Shown here piece after piece: positions 26,835 through 34,915 of a DNA stretch of 64,000 nt. The notes beneath the pieces are model-generated. The model did no database searches. It saw only the letters and a list, made by a program, of their open reading frames with translations, and was not told the DNA's origin. Within the stretch, counting starts at the first letter, position 1. The number at the start of each line of letters is the position of its first letter. Both the position numbers and the translations under genes were made by a program. Source of the stretch: an uncultured Alphaproteobacteria bacterium (GTDB lineage: Bacteria > Pseudomonadota > Alphaproteobacteria > Rs-D84); the NCBI GenBank assembly GCA_947646585.1, contig CANSHD010000001.1:184617-248616 (forward strand), given 5' to 3'.

Positions 26835-27410
26835 ATGATTGGCAAATTGCAAGGAGTTGTTGATTACACCGGCGACGGTTTCGTAATCATCATGGCCGGC
26901 CCCGTCGGGTACAAGGTGTACACCCCCGAATACCTGACCCCGAAATCCACCGTATCACTGTGGATTGAAACGGTTGTGCGCGAGGATTCGATAAGACTCT
27001 TCGGCTTTACAACAATCGCCGCCCAGAATCTGTTTAATATATTAACGGCCGTATCCGGCGTCGGGCCAAAGGTGGCGATGGGTATCCTGGGCACGATAAA
27101 GACGGACACGTTAATGTCGGCAATCGCCACGGGCGATGCAAAAACAATCGCGACCGCGCCGGGCGTCGGCAAAAAAGTCGCGGAAAAAATCATTGTCGAA
27201 TTAAAGACACGGGTCGGCGGCGCATCATTTGATTTCGGCGCGGATATGGCCGGGGGCGCGTTGTCCGATTTGCTGGCCGCGCTTGAGGCGTTGGGCTATC
27301 GCCGTATGGACGTTGTGGAAATGGCGCAGAAATTGGTCGCCGACAATCCGGGTGCCGACGTGGCGCGCCTGGTGCCGATGGCGCTGAAAAACATAAGCGG
27401 AAAAAAATAA
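26835..27410 (+). CDS. ruvA: Holliday junction DNA helicase subunit RuvA
   Basis: A 191-residue junction-binding subunit. Domain I (residues 1-63) is an OB-fold starting MIGKLQGVV and ending IRLFGFTT. Domain II has two helix-hairpin-helix motifs (VSGVGPKVAMGIL and APGVGKKVAEKIIVEL), and a C-terminal domain III (about 148-190) binds RuvB. Its stop is immediately followed by the mnmE start with no gap. It is divergent from yebC, with 51 bases between starts. Confidence 0.96.
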   Translation: MIGKLQGVVDYTGDGFVIIMAGPVGYKVYTPEYLTPKSTVSLWIETVVREDSIRLFGFTTIAAQNLFNILTAVSGVGPKVAMGILGTIKTDTLMSAIATGDAKTIATAPGVGKKVAEKIIVELKTRVGGASFDFGADMAGGALSDLLAALEALGYRRMDVVEMAQKLVADNPGADVARLVPMALKNISGKK

Positions 27411-28697
27411 ATGAACGGCGACACAATCTTTGCATTAAGCAGCGGTCACGGTAAATCCGGCGTCGCGGTTATCCGCATATCGGGCGATAATCTGGGGCAA
27501 ATGGCCGAAAAATTTATCGGCCGGGCCGCCACACCGCGCCGCGCATATTTTGCCAATTTAACCGACGCCAACGGCGATTTGATTGACCAGTGTTTGATTA
27601 TATATTTCGCCGCGCCAAATTCATTTACCGGCACCGACGTGATAGAGATTCAGTGTCACGGCGCCGATGCAGTGATAAAGAAAATATTTGAATATCTGGC
27701 GACGCTGGGGGCGCGAATGGCGCGGCCGGGCGAATTTTCACGCCGCGCATTTGACAATGGAAAAATGGATTTGGCCGACGTTGACGGCCTGGCGGCACTG
27801 CTGGACGCAAAAACGGATATGCAGCGCAAATGGGCATTGCGGTCGCTGTCGGGCGGGGACAGTAAAAAGTACCAGTCCTGGCGTCATGACATGACCAGCA
27901 TATCTGCATACGCAGCCGCAATTTTGGATTATGATGCGGACGACCTGCCGGCAAATATCGGCGAAACGTTACGGGCGCGAACGGAAAAACTGCATTCGGA
28001 AATATCCGCCGCATTGTCGCACTTCGCCGCCGCACGCATGGTGCGCGGCGGAATAAACATTGTACTGGCAGGCCGGCCAAACGTTGGGAAATCGTCACTG
28101 TTCAATCAAATTGTCGGTGCAAACCGCGCGATAGTATCCGACATTCCCGGCACCACGCGCGACATAATATCCGCCGATATCGATATCAACGGATATCTGG
28201 TGCATTTGATGGATACAGCGGGCCTGCGCGACGCGGCCACGGACGAGATTGAAAAAATAGGCATTCAAAAAACACGCGACGAAATGAACGACGCCGACAT
28301 TGTCCTGCACGTGTTCGACGCACCGACCGGTATAACGCCGCGCGACAACGAAATCATTGTCATAAACAAATCGGACCTGTGCGGCGCGACCGACGGCGCA
28401 CTGTGCGTATCGGCCAAGACAGGCGACGGCATCGACATGGTAATGAATGCCATACGCGAAAAAATAAAACAGTTAACCGACGGCACGGACACGGACGTTG
28501 TTTTGAATGCCCGCACGCGCGAACTACTGTCCGACGCGAACGAAAATTTAGCCGCGGCCCTTGCCGCCGGCGACAACTGGGACATATTTGCGGAACACAC
28601 GCGCCGCGCCGCGGATGCGGTGGGCCGAATACTGGGCGCAATCAGCGCGTCCGACGTCATGGACGCCACATTCGGTCAGCTGTGCCTGGGGAAATAA
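27411..28697 (+). CDS. mnmE: tRNA modification GTPase MnmE
   Basis: A 428-residue GTPase that, with MnmG, installs cmnm5 groups at U34 of tRNA. The N-terminal folate-binding domain contains IRISG and GEFSRRAFDNGKMDL. The G domain has G1 GRPNVGKSS (about residue 222), G2 TTRD, G3 DTAG and G4 NKSD. The C-terminal end is CLGK where CIGK is usual, keeping the essential Cys. Slightly shorter than the E. coli protein. The start codon abuts the ruvA stop directly, so translation is coupled. Confidence 0.96.
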   Translation: MNGDTIFALSSGHGKSGVAVIRISGDNLGQMAEKFIGRAATPRRAYFANLTDANGDLIDQCLIIYFAAPNSFTGTDVIEIQCHGADAVIKKIFEYLATLGARMARPGEFSRRAFDNGKMDLADVDGLAALLDAKTDMQRKWALRSLSGGDSKKYQSWRHDMTSISAYAAAILDYDADDLPANIGETLRARTEKLHSEISAALSHFAAARMVRGGINIVLAGRPNVGKSSLFNQIVGANRAIVSDIPGTTRDIISADIDINGYLVHLMDTAGLRDAATDEIEKIGIQKTRDEMNDADIVLHVFDAPTGITPRDNEIIVINKSDLCGATDGALCVSAKTGDGIDMVMNAIREKIKQLTDGTDTDVVLNARTRELLSDANENLAAALAAGDNWDIFAEHTRRAADAVGRILGAISASDVMDATFGQLCLGK

Positions 28698-28719
28698 ATC
28701 GGCAAAGTTTATTATTTAA

Positions 28720-28810
28720 CTGGATTGCCGCGGTCGCTATCGCTCCCTCGCAATGACAGTCGTTCTAGACACATTGTCATTGCGAGCCCCAACGGGGCGT
28801 GGCAATCCAG
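28720..28810. repeat. Palindromic intergenic repeat, copy 2 (inverted)
   Basis: The same element as at 25507-25589 but in the opposite orientation: here GTCGTTCTAGA, there TCTAGAACGAC. It begins 23 bases after the mnmE stop. The outer ends CTGGATTGC and GCAATCCAG are identical. Confidence 0.85.
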
Positions 28811-28832
28811 TAAAAAAACATTACCGATTTAT

Positions 28833-29465
28833 TTAAAAAGTATATCTAACACCAAAATCAATACCATAGCTGCCTTGCAAGTCTGCGTCATCTTCTGCAT
28901 TAGGTACGGTCATATTCAACATTACATTATAACCCAGTCCGGCAAATTTGGTTTCTCCTCCAAATCCAAATTTCAAAACCAAAACCATAGCATCATCGTC
29001 AAATGTTTCGTTTCCATAGCCCTTTATGGATAACGACTCTTCTAACCACCCATACCCCAATCCAACAGATGCTATAAAATCAGTTCTATATTTAGAATCA
29101 CCGGATAATTTTATATAATTATCATATGATAAATACAGGGTTGTAAAATCCAATTCCGCATCCATATACAACGGATTCGCGTCTCCATCTTTTAATTGTC
29201 CCAAATCCGGCATATAAGCCAATGTTGCGCTGACACCACCGTTATAAATTTTATCATGTTCGCCAAACCGCATACCGGCCGTCACAGACAACGCCACCGT
29301 ACCACTATCATCTTTCCACAAATCATTGTCTATTTGATCGTCTACAATATCTGAAAACACCGGTTCCGCATATCCGATATTGGCCCCCACAAACCACTTT
29401 GTTTCCGCAAGCGCCGGCATCGCCATGACCGATAACAGAGCTGTTGTTAAAAATAATTTATTCAT
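28833..29465 (-). CDS. Outer-membrane beta-barrel protein
   Basis: A 210-residue exported protein. A signal peptide (MNKLFLTTALLSVMAMPALA) is followed by about eight amphipathic strands with alternating aromatic residues, ending in the C-terminal Phe signature GVRYTF. Size and pattern fit a small eight-stranded porin-like barrel (OmpA/OmpW-like or Omp25-like), without a peptidoglycan-binding domain. The structured leader element B lies 23 bases upstream of the start, so expression is probably controlled by attenuation. The nucleotide composition is a little richer in A+T than the neighbouring housekeeping genes. Confidence 0.8.
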   Translation of the reverse strand: MNKLFLTTALLSVMAMPALAETKWFVGANIGYAEPVFSDIVDDQIDNDLWKDDSGTVALSVTAGMRFGEHDKIYNGGVSATLAYMPDLGQLKDGDANPLYMDAELDFTTLYLSYDNYIKLSGDSKYRTDFIASVGLGYGWLEESLSIKGYGNETFDDDAMVLVLKFGFGGETKFAGLGYNVMLNMTVPNAEDDADLQGSYGIDFGVRYTF

Positions 29466-29487
29466 CCCATATCCTTTTTGTTAAATC

Positions 29488-29669
29488 AAAAACCACCCCT
29501 GGAAAATCCATAAGTGGTTGGAGGTTGAATACTATTATTTGCGGAAATAGTGTTGCTTATTTAAATATATCGCAACCCTCCAACCAATTTTGATTGGAGG
29601 TATTTTTTGTCCCCACGGACACCGCAAATAAAGGGTATTCACACCCTGTGTCATACTTATCAATGACAC
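29488..29669 (-). ncRNA. Structured leader/sRNA element B
   Basis: Minus strand. The -10 box TATAAT is at 29681-29676. Hairpins (GTGTCAT/ATGACAC and AGGGT/ACCCT) precede the closing helix GGTTGGAGG / CCTCCAACC and a core nearly identical to element A (TTGCGA, then AATAAGCAACACTATT). A terminator stem with a T-run ends 23 bases before the start of the beta-barrel gene. Confidence 0.7.
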
Positions 29670-29708
29670 GTATAAATTATATACAATAGGAATTATAAAA
29701 TCCAGATA

Positions 29709-29736
29709 AAACAAACACCCGCCATACGGCGGGATT
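29709..29736 (-). terminator. Intrinsic terminator after the DciA-like gene
   Basis: CCCGCC, loop GTAT, GGCGGG with a T-rich tail on the minus strand, just past the stop at 29740. Confidence 0.7.
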
Positions 29737-29739
29737 TTT

Positions 29740-30069
29740 TTATTTGCGAAAGCTGATTTTTGCAACCGCATCGCGGCCGAAATATTTGTTGATTCGCGCG
29801 GTGATTTCCGGCGCCATGTACGACAACTGTAACGTGAAGGCGGGATTTGCCGGCCGCACGACAACATTGTATTTTCCGTCGCGTGTTTTTTTAATTGCCG
29901 CGAGCCGCGCAATCGATGCGATGTCCGGACCCATAATCGCGTCCCAGCGCCCGGCCAAATCAGCATCGGACGCCCGCACCCCCAGCATTTCCATGAGTCC
30001 CCCCAGGGCGCCCGCCAATGTTCCGGGGCGCCCGTCGCGCTTTTCCCATTTACCGACCGGGTTTGACAT
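29740..30069 (-). CDS. DUF721 / DciA-like protein
   Basis: A 109-residue protein of the DUF721 group, to which DciA, the ancestral DnaB-helicase loader, belongs. The pattern is ADLAGRWDAIMGPDIAS, where W, G and P are the family landmarks, followed by a beta-rich KH-like second half (YNVVVRPANPAFTLQL). Alphaproteobacteria generally lack DnaC and use DciA, so a helicase-loading role is plausible. Its start overlaps the end of mltA by 20 bases. Confidence 0.78.
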   Translation of the reverse strand: MSNPVGKWEKRDGRPGTLAGALGGLMEMLGVRASDADLAGRWDAIMGPDIASIARLAAIKKTRDGKYNVVVRPANPAFTLQLSYMAPEITARINKYFGRDAVAKISFRK

Positions 30070-31165
30070 AATCGTAGACCTTTGGCATCAAGATATACAT
30101 TTCGCCCTGGGCATGCTGGCCGTGGGCGTATTTATAGGCCTCGTCACCCTTGCCAAAGAATATGTCCGCACGAATCCAGCCCTTTATCGCGGACCCGGTA
30201 TCCTGGGCAATCATCAGCCTGCGGAACGCGCGCCCGTCGGACAGGTTCGTGTTCACATACACCGGCAGTCCCAGTGTATATATATCCGTGTCCATGGCAA
30301 CACTGCGGATTTTCGACAGCGGTGTCCCCAGCTTTCCAATAACATCCGGCGGAACGGATTCATAGAAATATACATAGCGCGGATTCTTATAGATAACGTC
30401 ACGCGCCAGTGTTGGATTTGCCTTTAAATGGCTCCACACCGCGTCGGCGGAATATCCGCCCTCCGGCCGGATGCCGCGCGCGCGCAGCTCTTCGCCAATG
30501 GACTTAAACGGCATGTCGTTGACCGCCGCAAAGTTCAATTTTACGTCCGTTCCGTCCTCCAGTTTCAGGTTACCGCTGCCCTGAATCTGAATGTTCTGAA
30601 CGTCAACGATATTCGCCCAGTACAAAACGCGGCCAATCTGTTTTTCAACAATGTCTTTTTTCGCAACGCCCTTGTAATTGCGGCCGTCTGTCGGAACCCC
30701 CATCAGCGGTTCGTTACACACCGCCGTTTTTGTGCGGCATGCCGGAATCACCGGCGAATAATAACCCGTGTATGTCCCGCGCGTGGCACCGGTGTCGGTG
30801 TGAATCTGGTACGGCTGAAAATTGGATTCGAACCATGCGCGCACCGTCGCCGTATCGGCCGACGCCGCCGGCAAGTTGCGGCACTTTTCCTCCAGCAATG
30901 CGCGGTCGGGCACCACGCGGCCGGTGTATTGAATCTTGGCCTTGCAAGTGTTGCGGAACGCCTGCAGCGCATAACGCACGTCATCGTCGCGCCATCCCGG
31001 CAGCGCCGAATAAGAAACCTTTTTCAAATTGGACGGGATAACGGAATTGTCGTCCGAACTGGTGTACGTTCCGCCTGTCGGTGACAAGTCGCGGCACGAC
31101 GTCAGCGCAACTGCAACCCCCGCGCATATCGCCACGCGCATTAGTAATGTTTTCCCAAAAGCCAT
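30050..31165 (-). CDS. mltA: Membrane-bound lytic murein transglycosylase A
   Basis: A 371-residue lipoprotein that cleaves peptidoglycan glycan strands to anhydro-muropeptides. The lipobox is ALTSC (Cys about residue 24). MltA hallmarks are TGYYSPVIP, WANIVDVQNIQIQGSG, a YVYFYE block, and the C-terminal 3D domain (RRLMIAQDTGSAIKGWIRADIFFG) holding the catalytic Asp residues. The length matches the family. It overlaps the DciA-like gene downstream and is divergent from secB with 83 bases between starts. Confidence 0.95.
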   Translation of the reverse strand: MAFGKTLLMRVAICAGVAVALTSCRDLSPTGGTYTSSDDNSVIPSNLKKVSYSALPGWRDDDVRYALQAFRNTCKAKIQYTGRVVPDRALLEEKCRNLPAASADTATVRAWFESNFQPYQIHTDTGATRGTYTGYYSPVIPACRTKTAVCNEPLMGVPTDGRNYKGVAKKDIVEKQIGRVLYWANIVDVQNIQIQGSGNLKLEDGTDVKLNFAAVNDMPFKSIGEELRARGIRPEGGYSADAVWSHLKANPTLARDVIYKNPRYVYFYESVPPDVIGKLGTPLSKIRSVAMDTDIYTLGLPVYVNTNLSDGRAFRRLMIAQDTGSAIKGWIRADIFFGKGDEAYKYAHGQHAQGEMYILMPKVYDYVKPGR

Positions 31166-31248
31166 TTTTTGTTATCCCCCCACTTGTAAAAGAACTCTGA
31201 TAATGCTATATTACCATAAAACGATGCGTAAAAAAAGGAGCAATCGCA

Positions 31249-31689
31249 ATGGCAAAATTTAACATTATCTCCCAGTTCTTGAAAGACATCTCTTTCGAAA
31301 GCCCGAACGTACCGGAATTGTTCTTTAAGCAGGACAACGGCCAGGCAAAACTGGAAATAAACATTGATATTCAGATAAAGGGTGCGGAAAACAACCTGTT
31401 CATGGTTGATTTGATTACCAAGGTTCACTCGAAACTGGACGCGAACGAAAAAACAATATTCTTGATTGAATCCACATATTCGGGCCTGGTCCAGATGGAG
31501 GAAGAAAAAGACGAAGAAGCCAAAAAGCGCACATTGCTGATTGACGTTCCGACATTGTTGTTCCCGGCGGTACGCGGCCTGATTACACGTTTAACATCGG
31601 AATCCGGTTTCCCGACATTCGCAATGCAGCCCGTTGACTTTGCCCAGCTGTACGCACAGAAACAGGCGGCCGCCCCGGCAAACGCATAA
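31249..31689 (+). CDS. secB: Protein-export chaperone SecB
   Basis: A 146-residue tetrameric cytoplasmic chaperone that holds preproteins unfolded and delivers them to SecA. Recognisable blocks are FNIISQFLKDISFESPN, LEINIDIQ and the C-terminal LFPAVRGLITRLTSESGFPTFAMQPVDFAQLY. An AAAAAGGAG ribosome site precedes the ATG. It is a single-gene unit closed by a terminator. Confidence 0.96.
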   Translation: MAKFNIISQFLKDISFESPNVPELFFKQDNGQAKLEINIDIQIKGAENNLFMVDLITKVHSKLDANEKTIFLIESTYSGLVQMEEEKDEEAKKRTLLIDVPTLLFPAVRGLITRLTSESGFPTFAMQPVDFAQLYAQKQAAAPANA

Positions 31690-31707
31690 AAAACGGCTTA
31701 AAACAAA

Positions 31708-31737
31708 TAATAAGCACCCGGCCGGGTGCTTTTTTTA
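31708..31737 (+). terminator. Intrinsic terminator after secB
   Basis: AGCACCCGGCCGGGTGCT followed by a T-run. Confidence 0.9.
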
Positions 31738-31796
31738 CGTGACACGGAAAAAAATCAACTGTATCATGTCATCAAAGGATTAAGAAAGGGGGCCCC

Positions 31797-33050
31797 ATGA
31801 AAAAATTATCCGTGATAATAATGCTGTTTGCATTGTCCGCATGCCACAACGACAGCGGCGGCCCGAAACATTTTTCCTATACCCCAAGCCCGAACGCCGG
31901 CATCGGCGCACCGGCAAATCCGGACTATCCTTTTGATAACAAGTCGGCAAAACATAACGCCGCAATAACCGGAATAATATCAAACAACAATTCGATAATA
32001 TCCGATTATGTGACATACAGACTGCATAACTACAGCCATTACAACGGCGACATATCGGCCGACATTTCAAAAACGGAAATCGCGGACGCATTGCAATGGC
32101 TGATAACGGGCGAAAAAACAGCAGATGAAATCACAACAAAATATGCTGGCAAAGACGAGCTGCTGTATCTGGCCGTATATGCGATTGACAATCGTATAAA
32201 CAACTGCATCAGCAAAAACGGCACCCCGGCCGGTTGTTTTGTAAAATGGCGCGGCAACAATCCGGAAACATTTAAAAATATCTCAAACGAAATTCTGAAA
32301 TACACGACCCCGTTAAGTGCGACCGACGCCCGCATGCATACAGCCAACGACACACAGATTAAATTTATCATAGACGACAGCGGCGCCATAACCGGCGCAA
32401 CCATTGTAAAGGACGGGACAGAGACCGACTATGAACATTGGATGAATCTGCCGACGGTGGAGCTTCCCGTAACCGCATATACAATGAACTATGATTCCGC
32501 AGGCAAGAATATGGGATTGATGTATTCGGACTTTGGAACATATTCCATTTCAAAACACCAATTTGAAGAAGACACGGGCAAAGACATTACAAGTATCGTC
32601 GAAAGTCGCGTTCCCTTTGCTGGCGGCTATGACAGTCATAAAGTGGATACCGCGGATATCGCCGCCGATTTAAGTTTTTCCGGCCGTGCGGTCGGCCGGG
32701 CGCAATCCGACACAAATACGGTTTACCTGGACGACGAGGCCACATTAAAATTCGAAAAAGAAACCGGCCACAGTACGATAAATGCGGACTTTAACAACTG
32801 GTACGATATTGAGGTAAAAGACAACGGCGAAATTAAATTCAGCAATTATACGGGCGACAACGACATTGTAAAACTGTCCGCCACCGAAAATCCGGACGGC
32901 ACGATTACCGCCAACGGCGCAAATATGGATGTTGAATATTACGCCCCGCAGCCCGCCACCCGAATACCGACCGAGGCCGCGGGCCTGGTCCAATACACGG
33001 AAAACGCGTCGGGCATAAAAATGGATATTTCATTCGGTGCAAAAAAATAA
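31797..33050 (+). CDS. Surface lipoprotein, TbpB/Slam-substrate-like
   Basis: A 417-residue lipoprotein with signal peptide and lipobox LSAC (Cys about residue 17), a Ser/Gly/Pro-rich linker, a helical N-terminal domain and a C-terminal beta-barrel half (from about residue 250). The barrel half parallels the truncated lipoprotein at 17709-18496: both have a GL-x-(F/Y)-x-DFG block, then a strand pair, a DWY- or WYDIEV-like stretch and a final strand before the stop. This resembles TbpB/fHbp-like lipoproteins exported by Slam. No slam gene is adjacent; the only Slam-like gene in the window is truncated. A strong AAGGGGG ribosome site precedes it. Confidence 0.7.
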   Translation: MKKLSVIIMLFALSACHNDSGGPKHFSYTPSPNAGIGAPANPDYPFDNKSAKHNAAITGIISNNNSIISDYVTYRLHNYSHYNGDISADISKTEIADALQWLITGEKTADEITTKYAGKDELLYLAVYAIDNRINNCISKNGTPAGCFVKWRGNNPETFKNISNEILKYTTPLSATDARMHTANDTQIKFIIDDSGAITGATIVKDGTETDYEHWMNLPTVELPVTAYTMNYDSAGKNMGLMYSDFGTYSISKHQFEEDTGKDITSIVESRVPFAGGYDSHKVDTADIAADLSFSGRAVGRAQSDTNTVYLDDEATLKFEKETGHSTINADFNNWYDIEVKDNGEIKFSNYTGDNDIVKLSATENPDGTITANGANMDVEYYAPQPATRIPTEAAGLVQYTENASGIKMDISFGAKK

Positions 33051-33078
33051 ATCCGGCAAACGCCGGATTTATTTTTAA
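33049..33078 (+). terminator. Intrinsic terminator after the surface lipoprotein
   Basis: AAATCCGGC, loop AAAC, GCCGGATTT then ATTTTT. Confidence 0.85.
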
Positions 33079-33081
33079 TTT

Positions 33082-33126
33082 TGGTAGCGGGAGAGGGACT
33101 TGAACCCCCGACACGTGGATTATGAT
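33082..33126 (-). repeat. Partial copy of tRNA-Met 3' half (att-like)
   Basis: 45 bases identical to the 3' part of the intact tRNA-Met at 34054, from the CCA end through the anticodon. After 33126 the match stops and unrelated sequence follows. This is the footprint left by integration into the tRNA 3' end. Confidence 0.85.
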
Positions 33127-33200
33127 ATATCTGACCTGGAAATCAAAAAAACGCAGATTTCCGCACCTTTTAGCCCGTTTTTATACATCGCTTTTTTGTC

Positions 33201-33220
33201 CATATAGTCTACATATAGTC
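33201..33220. repeat. Arm-type repeat pair (CATATAGTC)
   Basis: Two copies of CATATAGTC at 33201 and 33212. Three more lie at 33762, 33774 and 33785, on the other side of the small lipoprotein gene. Spacing of about 11-12 bases (one helical turn) suggests integrase arm-binding sites. Confidence 0.65.
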
Positions 33221-33326
33221 CCACGGATATAAAAAAATCAACTTTGTTGTATTTTTATCCATAATTATCCCGTGAACCGAATAATCCCCAAACCGAATTG
33301 ACTGATACGATTATAATGGGTAAAGT

Positions 33327-33749
33327 ATGTATACAATGATAAAAAATAAACTATTATTTCTATGTTTTCTCTTGATGGCTTGTGAAACTGTGCCATATAA
33401 GTTATCAAATATGTATTATGAAACTGCATATATCACAACCAAGTCGGCCAATAATTATGAAAATGATACAAGCGTTTCATTTGACAGTATTGGGGCACCA
33501 TTTACTTTAATGGGTAAGGATTTGCCGCAAACATTAGAAATATATCAAGATGTTTCCAAACAGTGTTTATTGTTTTCTTACTCATACAAAGACTTGTATC
33601 AAATGACATCTGTTATAGATGAAAAAAATGCAGATAATTATCTATTTGTTATAACAAAAGACGGACTTAACTTCGTTCCCAATAACCAATTAAAAAAGAT
33701 AAAAAAATATTCGGTTCCACACAAATTTGATTCATCTTTGTGTAAATAG
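33327..33749 (+). CDS. Small AT-rich lipoprotein, cargo of a decayed insertion
   Basis: About 140 residues with signal peptide and lipobox-like LMAC near residue 19. The mature part has no recognised motif. It is markedly AT-rich compared with its neighbours and sits between two groups of CATATAGTC repeats and between tRNA-Met fragments. It is therefore best seen as cargo of an element that integrated at tRNA-Met and lost its integrase. A second ATG at 33336 is an alternative start. I do not recognise a family. Confidence 0.62.
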   Translation: MYTMIKNKLLFLCFLLMACETVPYKLSNMYYETAYITTKSANNYENDTSVSFDSIGAPFTLMGKDLPQTLEIYQDVSKQCLLFSYSYKDLYQMTSVIDEKNADNYLFVITKDGLNFVPNNQLKKIKKYSVPHKFDSSLCK

Positions 33750-33761
33750 CGGTCACCAGGT

Positions 33762-33793
33762 CATATAGTCAACCATATAGTCCACATATAGTC
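33762..33793. repeat. Arm-type repeat triplet (CATATAGTC)
   Basis: Three copies at 33762, 33774 and 33785, in the same orientation as the pair at 33201-33220. They fall directly after the stop codon of the small lipoprotein. Confidence 0.65.
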
Positions 33794-33870
33794 AAAATAC
33801 AAAGAATTTGGATTTAGATATAAACTTCGCGAAATTTAGAAATTGAAAAATTCCGGAAATCCGGGGAATT

Positions 33871-33887
33871 TGGTAGCGGGAGAGGGA
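33871..33887 (-). repeat. Second short copy of tRNA-Met 3' end
   Basis: 17 bases identical to the CCA end and adjacent stem of tRNA-Met (TGGTAGCGGGAGAGGGA on the plus strand). Together with the copies at 33082 and 34054 it marks at least two insertion events or a rearranged one. Confidence 0.75.
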
Positions 33888-34053
33888 ATTCGCCATCGGC
33901 TGACGCCTTGGCGGAACATCGCAAATTTGCGCATCGCGCGACCGGCATGTTTCCACATGCCTATTTGCTTGTTTGACCCCCCTTCTTCGGGGCTTCAAGT
34001 CTTCACATCACATTTACCAAAATTAAAATGCCCACAAGGGGGCATTCAAATTT

Positions 34054-34130
34054 TGGTAGCGGGAGAGGGACTTGAACCCCCGACACGTGGATTATGATTC
34101 CACTGCTCTAACCAGCTGAGCTATCCCGCC
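34054..34130 (-). tRNA. tRNA-Met (CAT), elongator
   Basis: A 77-base cloverleaf with encoded CCA. The acceptor GGCGGGA pairs TCCCGCT with a G-U first pair. The anticodon stem GTGGA/TCCAC has loop ATCATAA, anticodon CAT. The T arm is GGGGG TTCAAGT CCCTC with one mismatch. The D arm and first base pair fit elongator Met rather than initiator; Ile2 (lysidine) is less likely. Confidence 0.92.
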
Positions 34131-34277
34131 GACGCCCCCGATTATAACAGAGAATTTTCCGATTGCAAGGCAAAATAGCACGCGACCCACCCCAGGATTT
34201 CATTCATATACCAAATAATTAAATTTTTTAATAAAATTCGGTTGCACCAAAAACGAAAATATTATATATTTCCGCTT

Positions 34278-34838
34278 ATGAAAAAAATCGCAATTGTTTT
34301 AATGTCATGCTTTGCCGCCGGCGCGGCAAATGCCGAATGGAACCCTTATTTTGGCACCGCCCAGAATCAGATTGTCGTCAATATCGGCCAGGGCGTAAAC
34401 AGCGGATTCTTGGTTCCGCCACCGTCCCAGTTTGTGCCGTTTTACATGCTGCCGAATATTCAGTATTCCCAGCCGACGACGTTTTTCACCATGCCCGCCC
34501 GCCAGTCTTTGAACTTTGGCGAAACGGTCGGCATGGGCCGTGCATACGGATGGGACTGGACCGATTTTTCAATTCCCATGGTATGGGCGTCGGGTGATGT
34601 CGCGTTGTTGTATGGCGACGACTGGTACGTCGGCCCAGGTGTCGGCGTCGGTTTTCAGGCAAAAGAGAACGACCGTCTGGGGGCAAAACTGGTATTTCAG
34701 TTTAAAATATCGGCCGGATATCGCTTTACCGAACAATGGGGCGGCGAGATTTTTGTTCAACATTTCTCGAACGGCAACACGGCTGAGGAAAACCATTCAT
34801 ACGCATTCTACGGCCTGGGCGTGTCGTATAATTTTTAA
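34278..34838 (+). CDS. PagL-like lipid A deacylase / acyloxyacyl hydrolase
   Basis: A 186-residue outer-membrane protein. A signal peptide (MKKIAIVLMSCFAAGAANA) is followed by an eight-stranded-barrel pattern ending in SYNF. The motif QHFSNGNTAEENHSYAFYG contains the His-x-Ser-Asn pair and a downstream Glu, matching the His/Ser/Glu active site of PagL, which removes the 3-O acyl chain from lipid A. The ATG at 34278 gives a correct signal peptide; an upstream ATG at 34242 would not. It would change the acylation of the lipid A made by the lpx genes at 45.8-48.5 kb. Confidence 0.8.
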   Translation: MKKIAIVLMSCFAAGAANAEWNPYFGTAQNQIVVNIGQGVNSGFLVPPPSQFVPFYMLPNIQYSQPTTFFTMPARQSLNFGETVGMGRAYGWDWTDFSIPMVWASGDVALLYGDDWYVGPGVGVGFQAKENDRLGAKLVFQFKISAGYRFTEQWGGEIFVQHFSNGNTAEENHSYAFYGLGVSYNF

Positions 34839-34840
34839 TT

Positions 34841-34913
34841 CGTTATTCGTGATTCTATACTCGATATTCGACACCCGAAATTCGAATGACGAATCTCGAA
34901 TTTCGAATTACGT
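34841..34913. repeat. ATTCGAA-type repeat at convergent gene ends, copy 1
   Basis: A short array of degenerate ATTCGAA/TTCGAAT units forming an imperfect hairpin, filling the gap between the convergent PagL-like and ung genes. It aligns with the element at 39517-39592 over most of its length (both contain GTGATTC, ATACTCGA and ATTTCGAAT). Confidence 0.7.
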
Positions 34914-34915
34914 CT

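Noticed and set aside
33843..34097. 84-residue plus-strand frame across the tRNA-Met region
   Set aside because: It reads through the antisense of the tRNA and its fragment (GEGLEPPTRGL is the usual product of translating a tRNA 3' end).
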